From: Bdellovibrionaceae bacterium UBA2351
Lineage (GTDB): Bacteria; Bdellovibrionota; Bdellovibrionia; Bdellovibrionales; Bdellovibrionaceae
NCBI GenBank assembly: GCA_002344565.1
Contig: DDTZ01000156.1
Location: 1 to 17,253, forward strand
Length of the DNA stretch: 17,253 bases
Direction of reading: 5' to 3'
Shown: piece by piece, positions 1-7,661 of the stretch
How positions within the stretch are numbered: the stretch's first letter is position 1
Layout: each line of letters opens with the position of its first letter
The notes under the pieces: generated by a model
What the model was told of the DNA's origin: nothing
The model's input: the letters and a program-made list of their open reading frames with translations, nothing else
The model's database searches: none
Made by a program: the position numbers and the translations under genes

Positions 1-57
1 TCTGATATTTGGAATCAAGCAGAAGATGTTCTTAGAATCTGAAAACAAACCTCAAGT

Positions 58-1065
58 TTAGCGCTTCCCTAATATAAAATCATAACGTTTTGTGGATCCA
101 TTTTTAATGGACACTATTTGACTATAGATCAACGAGTCCAAAGACTTAGCAACTATGTCTCGTTTCCAAGATTCATTTTGTAATTCAATAATCTGTCCAT
201 TGCTTGAATCAAAAACAAGATAATCACCTTGTCGGCTTTCGGCAAAAGGAATCCATTTTGGATCAGCATAGTCAGTTTGGCCTTCGGATTGAAGATCTTG
301 AATATCATTCCAGTGTTTAACGATATCCTTGAACGGAATCAAATCATAAAAATAGTCACTAAGCTCAAAACTAAACGCGGATGTTACTGCATTGTAATCA
401 ACATCGCGAACTTTATAGAAGTTAACTAAAGTTTTAGGAATTTTAAAATCTTTGTTCCGCTCTGCTGCTTCAATGTCTTCGATAGTAATTCCAGAAATTA
501 AATTATAATACGTGTTGTTCCTGGGAACTAGAGTTTCAATTGCTTTAATCCAATCGAGCCAAACTTTTTCCAGGTTCTGGTACTCACTATCGAGTGCTAC
601 CTTGATTTTTGGATTTTTAAAGTCCGGTTCTGTATAGGGCGCAATTTCGATTGCGCTAAGAATATCTTGGCCATTGACCTTTTTGAGTGAAAACCACGCA
701 CTGATAGTATTGAATATGAAGGCGCCGCTATCATCGCTCAAAAACAATTTTTCCAGTTTCTCTTTGTTGTGCTGGTAGTAGAAAATCGCCTCGTCCTCAT
801 GGAACTTCAGCGCACCATGAAATGCTATCTGCGAACTAAAATCATATTTTTCCAATTCACATTGAATAACAAGACTATCTATGGATTTGTCATCTTTAGT
901 GTAGGCTAGTAAGCCGTCTTCATCCCAGGTGTAAATCGTGTTGTATTCTTTCTTGGTTTTTCTGGGGGTACCCAGGTGACTAAAGAGCTCAGCTGCTAGA
1001 ATAGGAAAAGTGAATTCTTTCCCATTTATTTGAAAGGATGTATTAGTTAGCTGAATATTTAACAT
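58..1065 (-). CDS. SUKH (SMI1/KNR4) domain protein
   Basis: This is a 335-residue soluble protein with no signal peptide or membrane segment. The C-terminal half (about residues 165-325) reads as a SUKH/SMI1-KNR4 domain: the late motif WIPFAES..GDYLVFD at 271-286, followed by GQIIEL, is the family's signature region. The N-terminal half (about 1-150), with a WDEDGLLAY stretch at 47-55, resembles a domain of unknown function often fused to SUKH proteins; that match is from memory. Many SUKH proteins are immunity proteins that bind polymorphic toxins, but others are general scaffold or regulatory proteins, and no toxin gene is visible here. It lies 9 bp behind a small membrane protein gene and is probably co-transcribed with it. 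The ATG has a TAGGT motif about 7 nt upstream. Domain confidence is good; role unknown. Confidence 0.8.
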   Translation of the reverse strand: MLNIQLTNTSFQINGKEFTFPILAAELFSHLGTPRKTKKEYNTIYTWDEDGLLAYTKDDKSIDSLVIQCELEKYDFSSQIAFHGALKFHEDEAIFYYQHNKEKLEKLFLSDDSGAFIFNTISAWFSLKKVNGQDILSAIEIAPYTEPDFKNPKIKVALDSEYQNLEKVWLDWIKAIETLVPRNNTYYNLISGITIEDIEAAERNKDFKIPKTLVNFYKVRDVDYNAVTSAFSFELSDYFYDLIPFKDIVKHWNDIQDLQSEGQTDYADPKWIPFAESRQGDYLVFDSSNGQIIELQNESWKRDIVAKSLDSLIYSQIVSIKNGSTKRYDFILGKR

Positions 1066-1074
1066 GCCTTAGAC

Positions 1075-1482
1075 CTAACCCTTGTGAGTAGTGGCAGCTG
1101 AACGTCGGGTTTGAATATAATCAACGATTGTCGAAGTTAATAAAATAATAAATCCGTAGTTAGAGTACCTGTGAAATTCAGGTCCCGTGATTGGACCAAA
1201 TGTAATTGATGAGAAATCGACATCGTAGTTAACTAGGCGAACGATGATCATGGGTGCAGAGAATAAAACTAAAAAACCAATAGCCGCCCAAAATACGAAT
1301 GTTGTTTTAGTTTTATTTCTAAATTCTCCCCAAATAGGAAGAAGACTGCATGTAATAAACAGTGTCGCGGCGAAAATTGAAGCCAGCTTTCGGGGTTCAA
1401 TAAATTTAAAAAGCATCATTACTGCGGGGATAGTTAGTAGGAAATATAGCAAGTATACGATGTAGCGGTTTGATGTATTCAT
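1075..1482 (-). CDS. Four-helix membrane protein of unknown function
   Basis: I do not recognise this 135-residue protein. It has four hydrophobic stretches, at about residues 6-25, 33-51, 60-82 and 107-125, joined by short loops with basic residues (RK, RNKTK), and a basic C-terminal tail containing RRSAATTHKG. It is therefore almost certainly an integral inner-membrane protein. The ATG has an AGAGGA ribosome binding site (1487-1492) 4 nt upstream. It is the first gene of a pair with the SUKH-domain gene 9 bp downstream, and a promoter candidate lies directly ahead of it. Pairing suggests shared function, possibly a membrane partner of the SUKH protein, but that is inference only. Confidence 0.75.
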   Translation of the reverse strand: MNTSNRYIVYLLYFLLTIPAVMMLFKFIEPRKLASIFAATLFITCSLLPIWGEFRNKTKTTFVFWAAIGFLVLFSAPMIIVRLVNYDVDFSSITFGPITGPEFHRYSNYGFIILLTSTIVDYIQTRRSAATTHKG

Positions 1483-1503
1483 ATAGTCCTCTATTTTTAG
1501 AAA

Positions 1504-1533
1504 ACTATACTCTGAAGTTTTGTTCTATACCAA
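1504..1533 (-). promoter_or_regulatory. Sigma70-type promoter candidate for the membrane protein/SUKH pair
   Basis: On the minus strand, TTGGTA (1528-1533) and TATAGT (1504-1509) are separated by 18 bp, matching the -35 and -10 consensus at 4/6 and 5/6. The predicted start near 1497 gives a leader of about 15 nt before the ATG at 1482, with the ribosome binding site inside it. It begins right after the yceI terminator, so the downstream pair would be an independent unit. Prediction from motif only. Confidence 0.4.
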
Positions 1534-1558
1534 ATAAAAAGGGCTCCTAAGAGCCCTT
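1533..1558 (-). terminator. Intrinsic terminator of yceI
   Basis: A perfect inverted repeat, AAGGGCTC (1539-1546) and GAGCCCTT (1551-1558) with a 4-nt loop, is followed on the minus strand by TTTTTATTTGG. This is a classical GC-rich hairpin plus U-tract, 27 bp past the stop codon of the yceI-type gene. Confidence 0.88.
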
Positions 1559-1584
1559 CGTAGTCTATATTTTAGCTTACGGAA

Positions 1585-2256
1585 CTATTTTTTAGCTTCC
1601 GGAGCAGGGGCTGCCGCCGCGTCTGCTTTAGCAACGATATTCAAATCTAATTCCATATTGTTGTTGATAACTTTATCAGCTGTTAGCTCTTTGAAAATGT
1701 TACCAGCGCCGTAAACAACACCCCACTTAGTACGATCGATTTCGAATTTAGCTTTACCAGTTGTAACGCCATCTTTTGTTTCAACAGTAGCAGGGAATTC
1801 AACAGTTTCAGTTTTACCTAAAAGAGTTAATTTACCGATAACCCATGGTTTGCCATCTTTTTCTTTTACAGATGTAATTTTGAATTCAGACGTTGGGTTT
1901 TTATCAACTTTAAAGAAGTCGTCAGATTTTAAGTGACCAACAAGTTTAGCTTGGTAGTCAGGTTTATCTTTAAGATCGTCATTAGTGATAGTCGTCATAT
2001 CGATAGTGAAGTTACCACCAGATAATTTACCATCTTTCATTTCTACTTTGCCTTCTTTAACTTTGATTTGACCGCTGTGTTTGCTTTCGCCCACTTTTTT
2101 TGAACCTGTCCAGCCAATTGTACTTGCTGTAGCGTCTACAGTTAGCGTTTCGGCTTTTGCTCCACCTTTTGGCGTCGCTTTTTTTCCTTTTTTGTCAGCG
2201 GCAAATGCTGTCGACATGAAAAATGCTGTTGTTAGAATTACTAGATTTCTTAACAT
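1585..2256 (-). CDS. yceI: Secreted YceI-family lipid-binding protein
   Basis: This 223-residue protein has a Sec signal peptide (MLRNLVILTTAFFMSTAFA, then ADKK), so the mature form is periplasmic or secreted. After a short Lys/Gly linker, residues about 37-208 follow the YceI lipocalin-like fold: a start of the type 'lTVDATASTIGWTGSK', a 'GG.FTIDMTTITNDDL' strand-loop, a 'HLKSDDFF.VDKNP.SEFKITSV' segment, and an end of the type 'FEIDRTKWGVVYGAG'. YceI proteins are beta-barrels that bind polyisoprenoid or similar amphiphiles; they appear with isoprenoid quinone or stress functions, but the ligand here cannot be read. The C-terminal tail is Ala/Pro-rich (DAAAAPAPEAKK) and probably disordered. 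The ATG has a strong AAGGAG (2262-2267) at good spacing. It stands alone with its own terminator. Confidence 0.93.
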   Translation of the reverse strand: MLRNLVILTTAFFMSTAFAADKKGKKATPKGGAKAETLTVDATASTIGWTGSKKVGESKHSGQIKVKEGKVEMKDGKLSGGNFTIDMTTITNDDLKDKPDYQAKLVGHLKSDDFFKVDKNPTSEFKITSVKEKDGKPWVIGKLTLLGKTETVEFPATVETKDGVTTGKAKFEIDRTKWGVVYGAGNIFKELTADKVINNNMELDLNIVAKADAAAAPAPEAKK

Positions 2257-2306
2257 AAAAACTCCTTGTTTAGCGTTAACATTTGGATACTCAGGATATA
2301 AGCATT

Positions 2307-2355
2307 AATTGTAGAAGCAATTTCTTTTTTTGCTTTCCCACACCGCAATTGTAGA
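2307..2355. repeat. Short direct repeat in the yceI/DUF3015 divergent intergenic
   Basis: The 9-mer AATTGTAGA occurs at 2307-2315 and 2347-2355, 40 bp apart, close to four helical turns. It lies in the 133-bp region between two divergent genes, where promoters for both must be. It could be a paired operator, or chance in AT-rich DNA. No clear sigma70 pair was found for either gene. Confidence 0.3.
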
Positions 2356-2389
2356 CGATGATTATATGACGACGAAAAAGGAGTTTCCT

Positions 2390-2875
2390 ATGAAAAGAAT
2401 ATTAACATTAGTGAGCATTTTTATGACTTTCATTTCGCTTTCATCTTGGGGTGCCGATGCGGGTTGTGGTCTAGGCTCAGTGATAATCAGCAAAAATTCT
2501 AAGGGCTTACAGTTATTAGCAATGACGACAAACCACATCTTTTTGTCACAGCCTCTGGGCATTACTTCGGGAACATCCGGTTGTTCTTCAAGCGGGATCG
2601 TGATGAAAGACAAAGAAATTCAATATTATGTTGAGGTTAACCAATCAGAGATAACTCGCCAAATGTCTATGGGTAAGGGTGAAAAAATCGAAACCTTAGC
2701 GTCATTATATGGATGTAGCACTGAAACCTCGAAGCAAAATTTCATTGAAGTATCCCGTACTGAATTTGGAAAAATTCAGCCACATACCCAAGTTAAACCA
2801 AATGAGTTTATCGAGAACTTAAATCAAGTTATAAATGAAAATTCTGCACGCTTGGCTGACTGCCATATTTCTTAG
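2390..2875 (+). CDS. Secreted DUF3015 family protein
   Basis: A 161-residue protein with a Sec signal peptide ending near SLSSWGADA. The mature part shows the DUF3015 pattern: GCGLGS at 25-30, an 'AMTTN' stretch near 44-48, then 'GITSGTSGC' at 57-65. Four cysteines (26, 65, 109, 158) in an exported protein suggest two disulfides. The function of DUF3015 is not known. The start is the ATG at 2390, preceded by AAAAGGAG (2376-2383) 6 nt upstream; a longer in-frame reading from 2330 lacks a ribosome binding site and would bury the signal peptide. Its 3' end overlaps the DUF4105 gene by 41 bp in another frame, so the two are co-transcribed and probably translationally coupled. DUF3015 and DUF4105 genes are, to my recollection, often adjacent in other Proteobacteria, which suggests a joint envelope role. 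Confidence 0.88.
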   Translation: MKRILTLVSIFMTFISLSSWGADAGCGLGSVIISKNSKGLQLLAMTTNHIFLSQPLGITSGTSGCSSSGIVMKDKEIQYYVEVNQSEITRQMSMGKGEKIETLASLYGCSTETSKQNFIEVSRTEFGKIQPHTQVKPNEFIENLNQVINENSARLADCHIS

Positions 2876-4538
2876 TACAACCGTTTGGTCTAATCAGAGC
2901 GATTTGGATGCAAAGATCGCTCAATTTGCCCGAAGCCCACAGTGGCTTGGGCATTTTTTTTATGAGGGAACACCAAATGTATACACGTCATTGGTGGAAT
3001 CAAATCACTATTTCCTTTCTAAGACGGGAAAATATAACCCTGAAGACGAACTTCGCGAAGTCATCCGAAGACTATCCTCTGCCGATCAGATTACGGAAGA
3101 ACATTATTGTCACTATATTGGCCGTTACGAAATGGTACTCGCAGTCTTTCCCGAGTATCGTAAACCCGGTCATACATGTAAGGCCTTTGAGGACTGGTCT
3201 CAGAAGCTATCGGTAGATGAAGTTAGATTGGCTTTTGCAACAGGGTATATGAAAAACCCCGCATCTAGCTTTGGTCACCTTTTTTTGAAACTAGTTTCAA
3301 AAAAGCAAATGTCAGAATCGTTAAACTATGGAATTAATTTCTCTGCGCAAACTGGCGCTGATTCGGGGGCGATTTATGCATTGAAAGGCCTTTTTGGGGA
3401 ATACCCAGGTGGTTTTTCATTTTTGCCGTATCACCAGCTTATTAAAGACTATAGTGATTTAGAAGGACGTGATATCTGGGAGTTAGATTTAAATTTGGAT
3501 ATTACAGCAAAGAAACGACTATTACTTTTTATTTACGAATTTGATTCTAACTACATAGACTATACATTTTTAAATAATAATTGTGCGGGTATTTTAGAGC
3601 GGCTGGTTTATTATCTACAAAATAGAGCCCCAAGTCGATTCCCGTCTTTTAAACCTTGGACGATACCTCTGGAAAGCTTTCAAGATATGGCTGCGGGTGT
3701 AGAAGTTAAGAATTTTTTTTACATTCCATCGCTTAAAACACAGCTTGCCTATATGGATAAGCAACTGACAGATAGTGAAAGGCTAAATATAAAAGAGGAA
3801 TATGTAACAAAGAACGCAAGCCAGTTAAGCGCTAGGGAGCTAGACTACGTCATTTTAGATAAAAAAATTAATGAAACCAACCTAGATGAAAATCATTACC
3901 TAGAATTAATGAAAGCAAGAAGTCGCAAACAATCCGATACCGGTTTTGAAGAACTCAAAAAAGGCGTGTCTGGTGATGCCATTTTAAAAAAACCTAGGAC
4001 GGCTTCTCTTGGGGTGTTGAGGGACGACAACGGAATCGGTATTGATTTGGGTTTTCTGAACGATAGAATGATTCACGGTAGAAATATTTCGGAAATTAGT
4101 GCTTTCAACTTTCATATTCGAACGGCAGATCAAACAGAAAAACTAGTTCTTAAAGAAGCGGAAATTTTTAGTTTTCTAGCCGCAGAATCTATAAATTTTA
4201 TTCGTAAACCTATTTCGTATGGTGGTGGTCTATTTTATCGTGATGGTTTGGATATGGGCGTGCAAGCAAATGCCGGATATGTATGGGAATATAGGAACTT
4301 AATCTATTATCCTAAACTGCAATTCAACGGTGATAAGATTCACACCGAGATCGCACCGGAACTGGATATTTTGTATTTTTCAAAACTAGGAAACTGGAAA
4401 CTAAATATCAGCTACAAAGACTTAAGTATCGAATATTTCAAATCCACTCGGCATGATTTTTATATAAATTTCGTAGTTGTTCATGATAAAAAAACCTTGT
4501 CACCCGACACCCGATTTGGCGTGGTAAAGTTTTTTTAG
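2835..4538 (+). CDS. DUF4105 (Lnb-type) protein with C-terminal beta-barrel-like region
   Basis: A 567-residue envelope protein. It starts with a Sec signal peptide (MKILHAWLTAIFLSTTVWS), followed by an alpha-helical domain (about 20-125) with a conserved cysteine pair (C92 in YCHYIGRY, C115). The DUF4105/Lnb N-terminal-type domain follows (about 130-270): NPASSFGHLFLKL with H148 and LNNNCAG with C250. This His-then-Cys order is that of circularly permuted NlpC/P60-like (LRAT-like) thiol enzymes. From about 385 the sequence becomes alternating amphipathic strands ending in Phe (KFF), typical of an outer-membrane barrel. DUF4105 domains include Lnb, a lipoprotein N-acyltransferase described in Bacteroides, but that protein has a different C-terminal part, so activity here is uncertain. 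The ATG lies inside the DUF3015 gene, so translation is probably coupled. Confidence 0.85.
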   Translation: MKILHAWLTAIFLSTTVWSNQSDLDAKIAQFARSPQWLGHFFYEGTPNVYTSLVESNHYFLSKTGKYNPEDELREVIRRLSSADQITEEHYCHYIGRYEMVLAVFPEYRKPGHTCKAFEDWSQKLSVDEVRLAFATGYMKNPASSFGHLFLKLVSKKQMSESLNYGINFSAQTGADSGAIYALKGLFGEYPGGFSFLPYHQLIKDYSDLEGRDIWELDLNLDITAKKRLLLFIYEFDSNYIDYTFLNNNCAGILERLVYYLQNRAPSRFPSFKPWTIPLESFQDMAAGVEVKNFFYIPSLKTQLAYMDKQLTDSERLNIKEEYVTKNASQLSARELDYVILDKKINETNLDENHYLELMKARSRKQSDTGFEELKKGVSGDAILKKPRTASLGVLRDDNGIGIDLGFLNDRMIHGRNISEISAFNFHIRTADQTEKLVLKEAEIFSFLAAESINFIRKPISYGGGLFYRDGLDMGVQANAGYVWEYRNLIYYPKLQFNGDKIHTEIAPELDILYFSKLGNWKLNISYKDLSIEYFKSTRHDFYINFVVVHDKKTLSPDTRFGVVKFF

Positions 4539-4543
4539 ACTAC

Positions 4544-7192
4544 CTAGAATTCTGTCTTAATTTCTAGTCCTACACGCGTTTCGCTCTTGTCTTGAATTTC
4601 AATTTCGCTGGATAGTAGTCGGACGCGAGTCGGATTTGTGTGGAACACCAATAGTTCGGCTTCCATACCAATTGTTGCGAATGCGATTTCGTCTATTTCG
4701 GTTCTATAGAAGAACTCTTCAGATTGGTGCTTTTGATAACCGATAAACGGCGCCAGCCTGCGCAGTGAAATTGGGAATCTGTAGTAATATTTCGAATAGG
4801 GGATATCGTAAATAAATTCGATATCACCTTGAGTAACTTTAGACGTAAACAAGGTGGCAAAGTGCAGAGGCGTACCGAGGCCGCGTTTGAAGAAGTTTGT
4901 TTTGCGACTAGAATCAGCTTCTAGTTTGAAATATTCAGAATCGTTTTTTGAATACCCCAAGCTGACGTACAAATCATAAAGTAGCTTTTTATTCGCGGCA
5001 ACGCTGTAGCTTTGCGAAACTTGACCAGATGATTTTTCGATGGATGGCGTAAACGCAAAGTAGGTGTAGGGAAGATAGTTCAGAAAGTAACTGTCTTGGT
5101 ATTGATAACTAAAATAAGCTGTGCTGATTTCATTTTTGAAAACTTCGTTTTTATCAGCTTGTGCATCAAGTCCAATACTAAAGCTGTGATTTCGGGTATC
5201 CCAAAGTACATTTTTTAAGCCGAGCTGAACTGAATTTGTAGTGTATTTTTGCGTTTCGTCGAAAAAAAATTCGGTTTCATTTTCCGCGGAGATTGCAAAT
5301 TTGGTGGCATACGGAGTGTATTGATAGTCGAATGCATTGTAAGCCAGTTTGTTTGATAAAGAAAAGGATACGGCTAAATTAGAATAAAATAGAGGATCCA
5401 TCCAATTGAACGTGTTGATTAAAGTAGCGTGCCTAGTCGAATACAGAAAATTCATTCCATATGTAGAGAAGCGCATCTCGCGTAAGCTGAAGTAGGGTTT
5501 AGGCGAATGAGTAACTGAAACCTCGGGGATTGGAACATGCGACTTAAAATAATCCACCGAGAATTGGGTCTGAATATTGAACGGCGCTTCGTTAAAAAGT
5601 GTTACTTGGTCAAGATAGGCAATGTGATATCGATCGGTATTTAGGAATGAAACCAGGAAGCCATGACCAGCTCTAGTAGCATTTATCACATTGTCGTAGG
5701 GAAGAACGCGTTTCATTTCGTTCTGGCAGTAACAAAATAGACCAGATCCATTTTCCGTATTAGAAACAAAATAAATCTCATCACTAGAAATAACGTCTAC
5801 TAAAAGCGCATAATATGTTTCAACAGATGTTAGCCTTTCCTGATTTTTGTATAGAACTTTTGAGTTTTGTTCTTGCCTGAAATAATAGATATTTCCGTCT
5901 TTGTCTAAAAGCGCCTTAGATTCAGTTTCAGAAATCTTTTCCTGATTTTTGTAAAGTACGCCTTTGTCAAAAGATTGGTTCATATCAAAGTAGCTAACAT
6001 TACCGCCTTCGATATCAGTTACATACTTATCTTTGAAGACGGGCAGAAAATTGTAGTCTGAATCTATAAGAGTATAAAATGTATTTCGCTGGTGTTGTGA
6101 ATAACTGCCAGCCGTGTACAAAGTGTTGTTATATCGGTAAACGCGGCCCAAACTCAAATACGAACGTTCGCTGGAAAGCTGCTTAGATGCGATATTGAAA
6201 CGGTTAAGGCTATTCGGACTCTTTCCATCAGAAACACTTAAAAAATATATAGTGTCATCAATACGTTTAAAATCGATTGCACTGAGTGATGTGGTTAGAC
6301 TATTGCCTCGGTAGGCATTGTATTTGTTTTGTTTTGTTTTTAATGAAAGCTGAAAGTTTTTGTAGAGATTTTCGTACCCATCAAAAAACGTCGCTGCAAA
6401 TGATGACTTTAGATCAAATGGATTAATGTTGTTTTCTGCATGGTGAACAAAAAATCGATTCGTAGTAGAAAATCCGTACTCATTTGCTAGAAAGGACTGA
6501 AAGTACCCACCTACAATGTACTTTTCTTTTCCAAACGGAAACTCTAGGGTGGAATTCATGATGTAACGTAAATCGGCTTTGCCGCTAAGATTGAGTTCTG
6601 TGGCAAGGACCAACGATTCGCCGCTCATCAAGCGTCCACCTTGATTCAGGCGTGATTCATTTAGAACGGCGTTGCCTTCAACTAAGAACGTTGGCAGCAG
6701 GGCCGTTGGTGAAATAAAAATCGGCCAAGGAAATATCGGAATAGGTAAATACGATTGATTGCCAAATATCTTTTTTAAAAATGACCCGAGTTGGTTTTTT
6801 GCATTTAGTTGGTATACGTGCGCAATTTCGTGACTTGATAACGTGTCAATCCAAGAGGCTGAACTCGACGAATCTAAGAATTCTACTCCGCCTTTATAAA
6901 ACACGACCATGTTGTTGGGCGAAATTGTCGCAAACGCGTTAGCAACTTGGTTTTTATTTGATGTCACAACGAGTGATGTTCGTTCGTCTAAATTCCAAGA
7001 AAACTCTTTTTCAAACAACATCTGACTTCGGCTAGCCTGACCAATAATTCGAGGAAGATATTTAAAATCTGATTTTGTTAAAATGTATGAAAATCCTTCG
7101 AGGTGATAGATATAGTAATCATGGTCATTGGATACCACATACGCGAATGCAACTTGGGTACACAGTGCTAGAAGAAGCAAGATTTTAAACAT
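4544..7192 (-). CDS. Gluzincin metallopeptidase-like protein with propeller repeats and C-terminal barrel
   Basis: I favour the ATG at 7192, giving 882 residues with a clear Sec signal peptide (MFKILLLLALCTQVAFA, then YVV); a TTG at 7229-7231 would add 13 residues ahead of it. Residues about 18-200 form a metallopeptidase-like domain: HEIAH at 121-125 supplies two zinc ligands and the catalytic Glu, and FLVEGNAV with E172 supplies a plausible third ligand, the gluzincin arrangement. Residues about 290-540 contain repeated strands of the type 'VLYKNQE..' and 'IYYFRQ', suggesting a beta-propeller. From about 555 to the end are long amphipathic strands with many Tyr/Phe, closing on ...IKTEF, which fits an outer-membrane barrel. 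It may be a surface- or periplasm-facing protease anchored in the outer membrane. It converges on the DUF4105 gene with 5 bp between stops and no visible terminator. The family name is not known to me. Confidence 0.75.
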   Translation of the reverse strand: MFKILLLLALCTQVAFAYVVSNDHDYYIYHLEGFSYILTKSDFKYLPRIIGQASRSQMLFEKEFSWNLDERTSLVVTSNKNQVANAFATISPNNMVVFYKGGVEFLDSSSSASWIDTLSSHEIAHVYQLNAKNQLGSFLKKIFGNQSYLPIPIFPWPIFISPTALLPTFLVEGNAVLNESRLNQGGRLMSGESLVLATELNLSGKADLRYIMNSTLEFPFGKEKYIVGGYFQSFLANEYGFSTTNRFFVHHAENNINPFDLKSSFAATFFDGYENLYKNFQLSLKTKQNKYNAYRGNSLTTSLSAIDFKRIDDTIYFLSVSDGKSPNSLNRFNIASKQLSSERSYLSLGRVYRYNNTLYTAGSYSQHQRNTFYTLIDSDYNFLPVFKDKYVTDIEGGNVSYFDMNQSFDKGVLYKNQEKISETESKALLDKDGNIYYFRQEQNSKVLYKNQERLTSVETYYALLVDVISSDEIYFVSNTENGSGLFCYCQNEMKRVLPYDNVINATRAGHGFLVSFLNTDRYHIAYLDQVTLFNEAPFNIQTQFSVDYFKSHVPIPEVSVTHSPKPYFSLREMRFSTYGMNFLYSTRHATLINTFNWMDPLFYSNLAVSFSLSNKLAYNAFDYQYTPYATKFAISAENETEFFFDETQKYTTNSVQLGLKNVLWDTRNHSFSIGLDAQADKNEVFKNEISTAYFSYQYQDSYFLNYLPYTYFAFTPSIEKSSGQVSQSYSVAANKKLLYDLYVSLGYSKNDSEYFKLEADSSRKTNFFKRGLGTPLHFATLFTSKVTQGDIEFIYDIPYSKYYYRFPISLRRLAPFIGYQKHQSEEFFYRTEIDEIAFATIGMEAELLVFHTNPTRVRLLSSEIEIQDKSETRVGLEIKTEF

Positions 7193-7202
7193 AGTAGGCA
7201 AT

Positions 7203-7231
7203 AGTAGATGAATTAATTTTATTGAAGTCAA
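7203..7231 (-). promoter_or_regulatory. Promoter candidate for the gluzincin gene
   Basis: On the minus strand, TTGACT (7226-7231) and TCTACT (7203-7208) are 17 bp apart, matching at 5/6 and 4/6. Only 10 nt separate the -10 box from the ATG at 7192, and no Shine-Dalgarno sequence is visible, so the transcript would be nearly leaderless. Motif-level prediction; if the upstream TTG were the true start, this promoter would be internal to the gene. Confidence 0.3.
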
Positions 7232-7250
7232 TATTCATAAGCTGTATAGC
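7222..7250 (+). promoter_or_regulatory. Promoter candidate for the small lipoprotein gene
   Basis: TTGAAG (7222-7227) and TATAGC (7245-7250) are separated by exactly 17 bp, each matching consensus at 4/6. The -10 box ends 9 nt before the ATG at 7260, so transcription would start about 2-4 nt before the start codon. Its -35 box shares bases with the -35 box of the opposing promoter. Confidence 0.3.
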
Positions 7251-7259
7251 TAGAGATAT

Positions 7260-7655
7260 ATGTGGATCTGGCGAACTGGACTGATTTTTCTATTATCGTT
7301 TCAATTAATTTCTTGTGCGACAATCTTGCATGGTTCAACTGAACAAGTCGAAATTTTATCAAGTCAGAATGATACCAAAATATACGTAAATGACGTCTAC
7401 CGCGGAACCGCTGGACCTGAAACTCCGTTGGAAGTCACAATTCCTAAACGCGGCCGAGTTACGTTCATTGGTAAAAAGGAAAACTGTAGTTCCCGCGAGC
7501 AGGTAGTACGGCGCTCTGTCGATCCCGCGACGTTTTTAGGTATATTGATAGACGGGGGTTTAATTTCTATATTATTGGTAGATATTGTGGGAACAAATGC
7601 GTTTGTTCAGGCAAATCAAAGTAGTTATTTGTTGGAACCAGAATGTCGTTCTTGA
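7260..7655 (+). CDS. Small lipoprotein with PEGA-like segment
   Basis: A 131-residue protein whose N-terminus is a lipoprotein signal peptide: a hydrophobic stretch ends in the lipobox LISC, with Cys19 as the lipidated residue. The next residues (ATILHGSTEQVEILSS, then KIYVNDVYRGTAGPETPLEV) follow the 'C-A-T-I..G..Q.v.i.S....i.V..v..G....TPl.v' pattern of short lipoproteins with a PEGA-like beta-sandwich. A hydrophobic Gly/Ile/Leu-rich stretch lies at about 93-113, as in related proteins of this type, and two later cysteines (C76, C129) could pair. There is no good ribosome binding site ahead of the ATG, in keeping with the nearly leaderless promoter candidate. It is followed 6 bp later by a two-helix membrane protein gene. 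Function unknown. Confidence 0.75.
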   Translation: MWIWRTGLIFLLSFQLISCATILHGSTEQVEILSSQNDTKIYVNDVYRGTAGPETPLEVTIPKRGRVTFIGKKENCSSREQVVRRSVDPATFLGILIDGGLISILLVDIVGTNAFVQANQSSYLLEPECRS

Positions 7656-7661
7656 GGTAAT

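Noticed and set aside
1..57. End of a plus-strand gene at the left edge
   Set aside because: Two frames are open to stops at 40-42 and 59-61; the stretch is too short to tell a real gene end from chance.
2306..2332. A terminator in the yceI/DUF3015 intergenic (AATTG/CAATT stem plus T-run)
   Set aside because: The stem is 5 bp and AT-rich, and no plus-strand gene precedes it.
2330..2389. Longer N-terminus for the DUF3015 protein
   Set aside because: The 20 extra residues lack a ribosome binding site and would sit ahead of a clear signal peptide.
7185..7238. A 17-codon leader ORF (ATG 7236-7238, minus strand) whose stop overlaps the gluzincin ATG
   Set aside because: No ribosome binding site and AT-rich sequence; overlap with the start may be chance.
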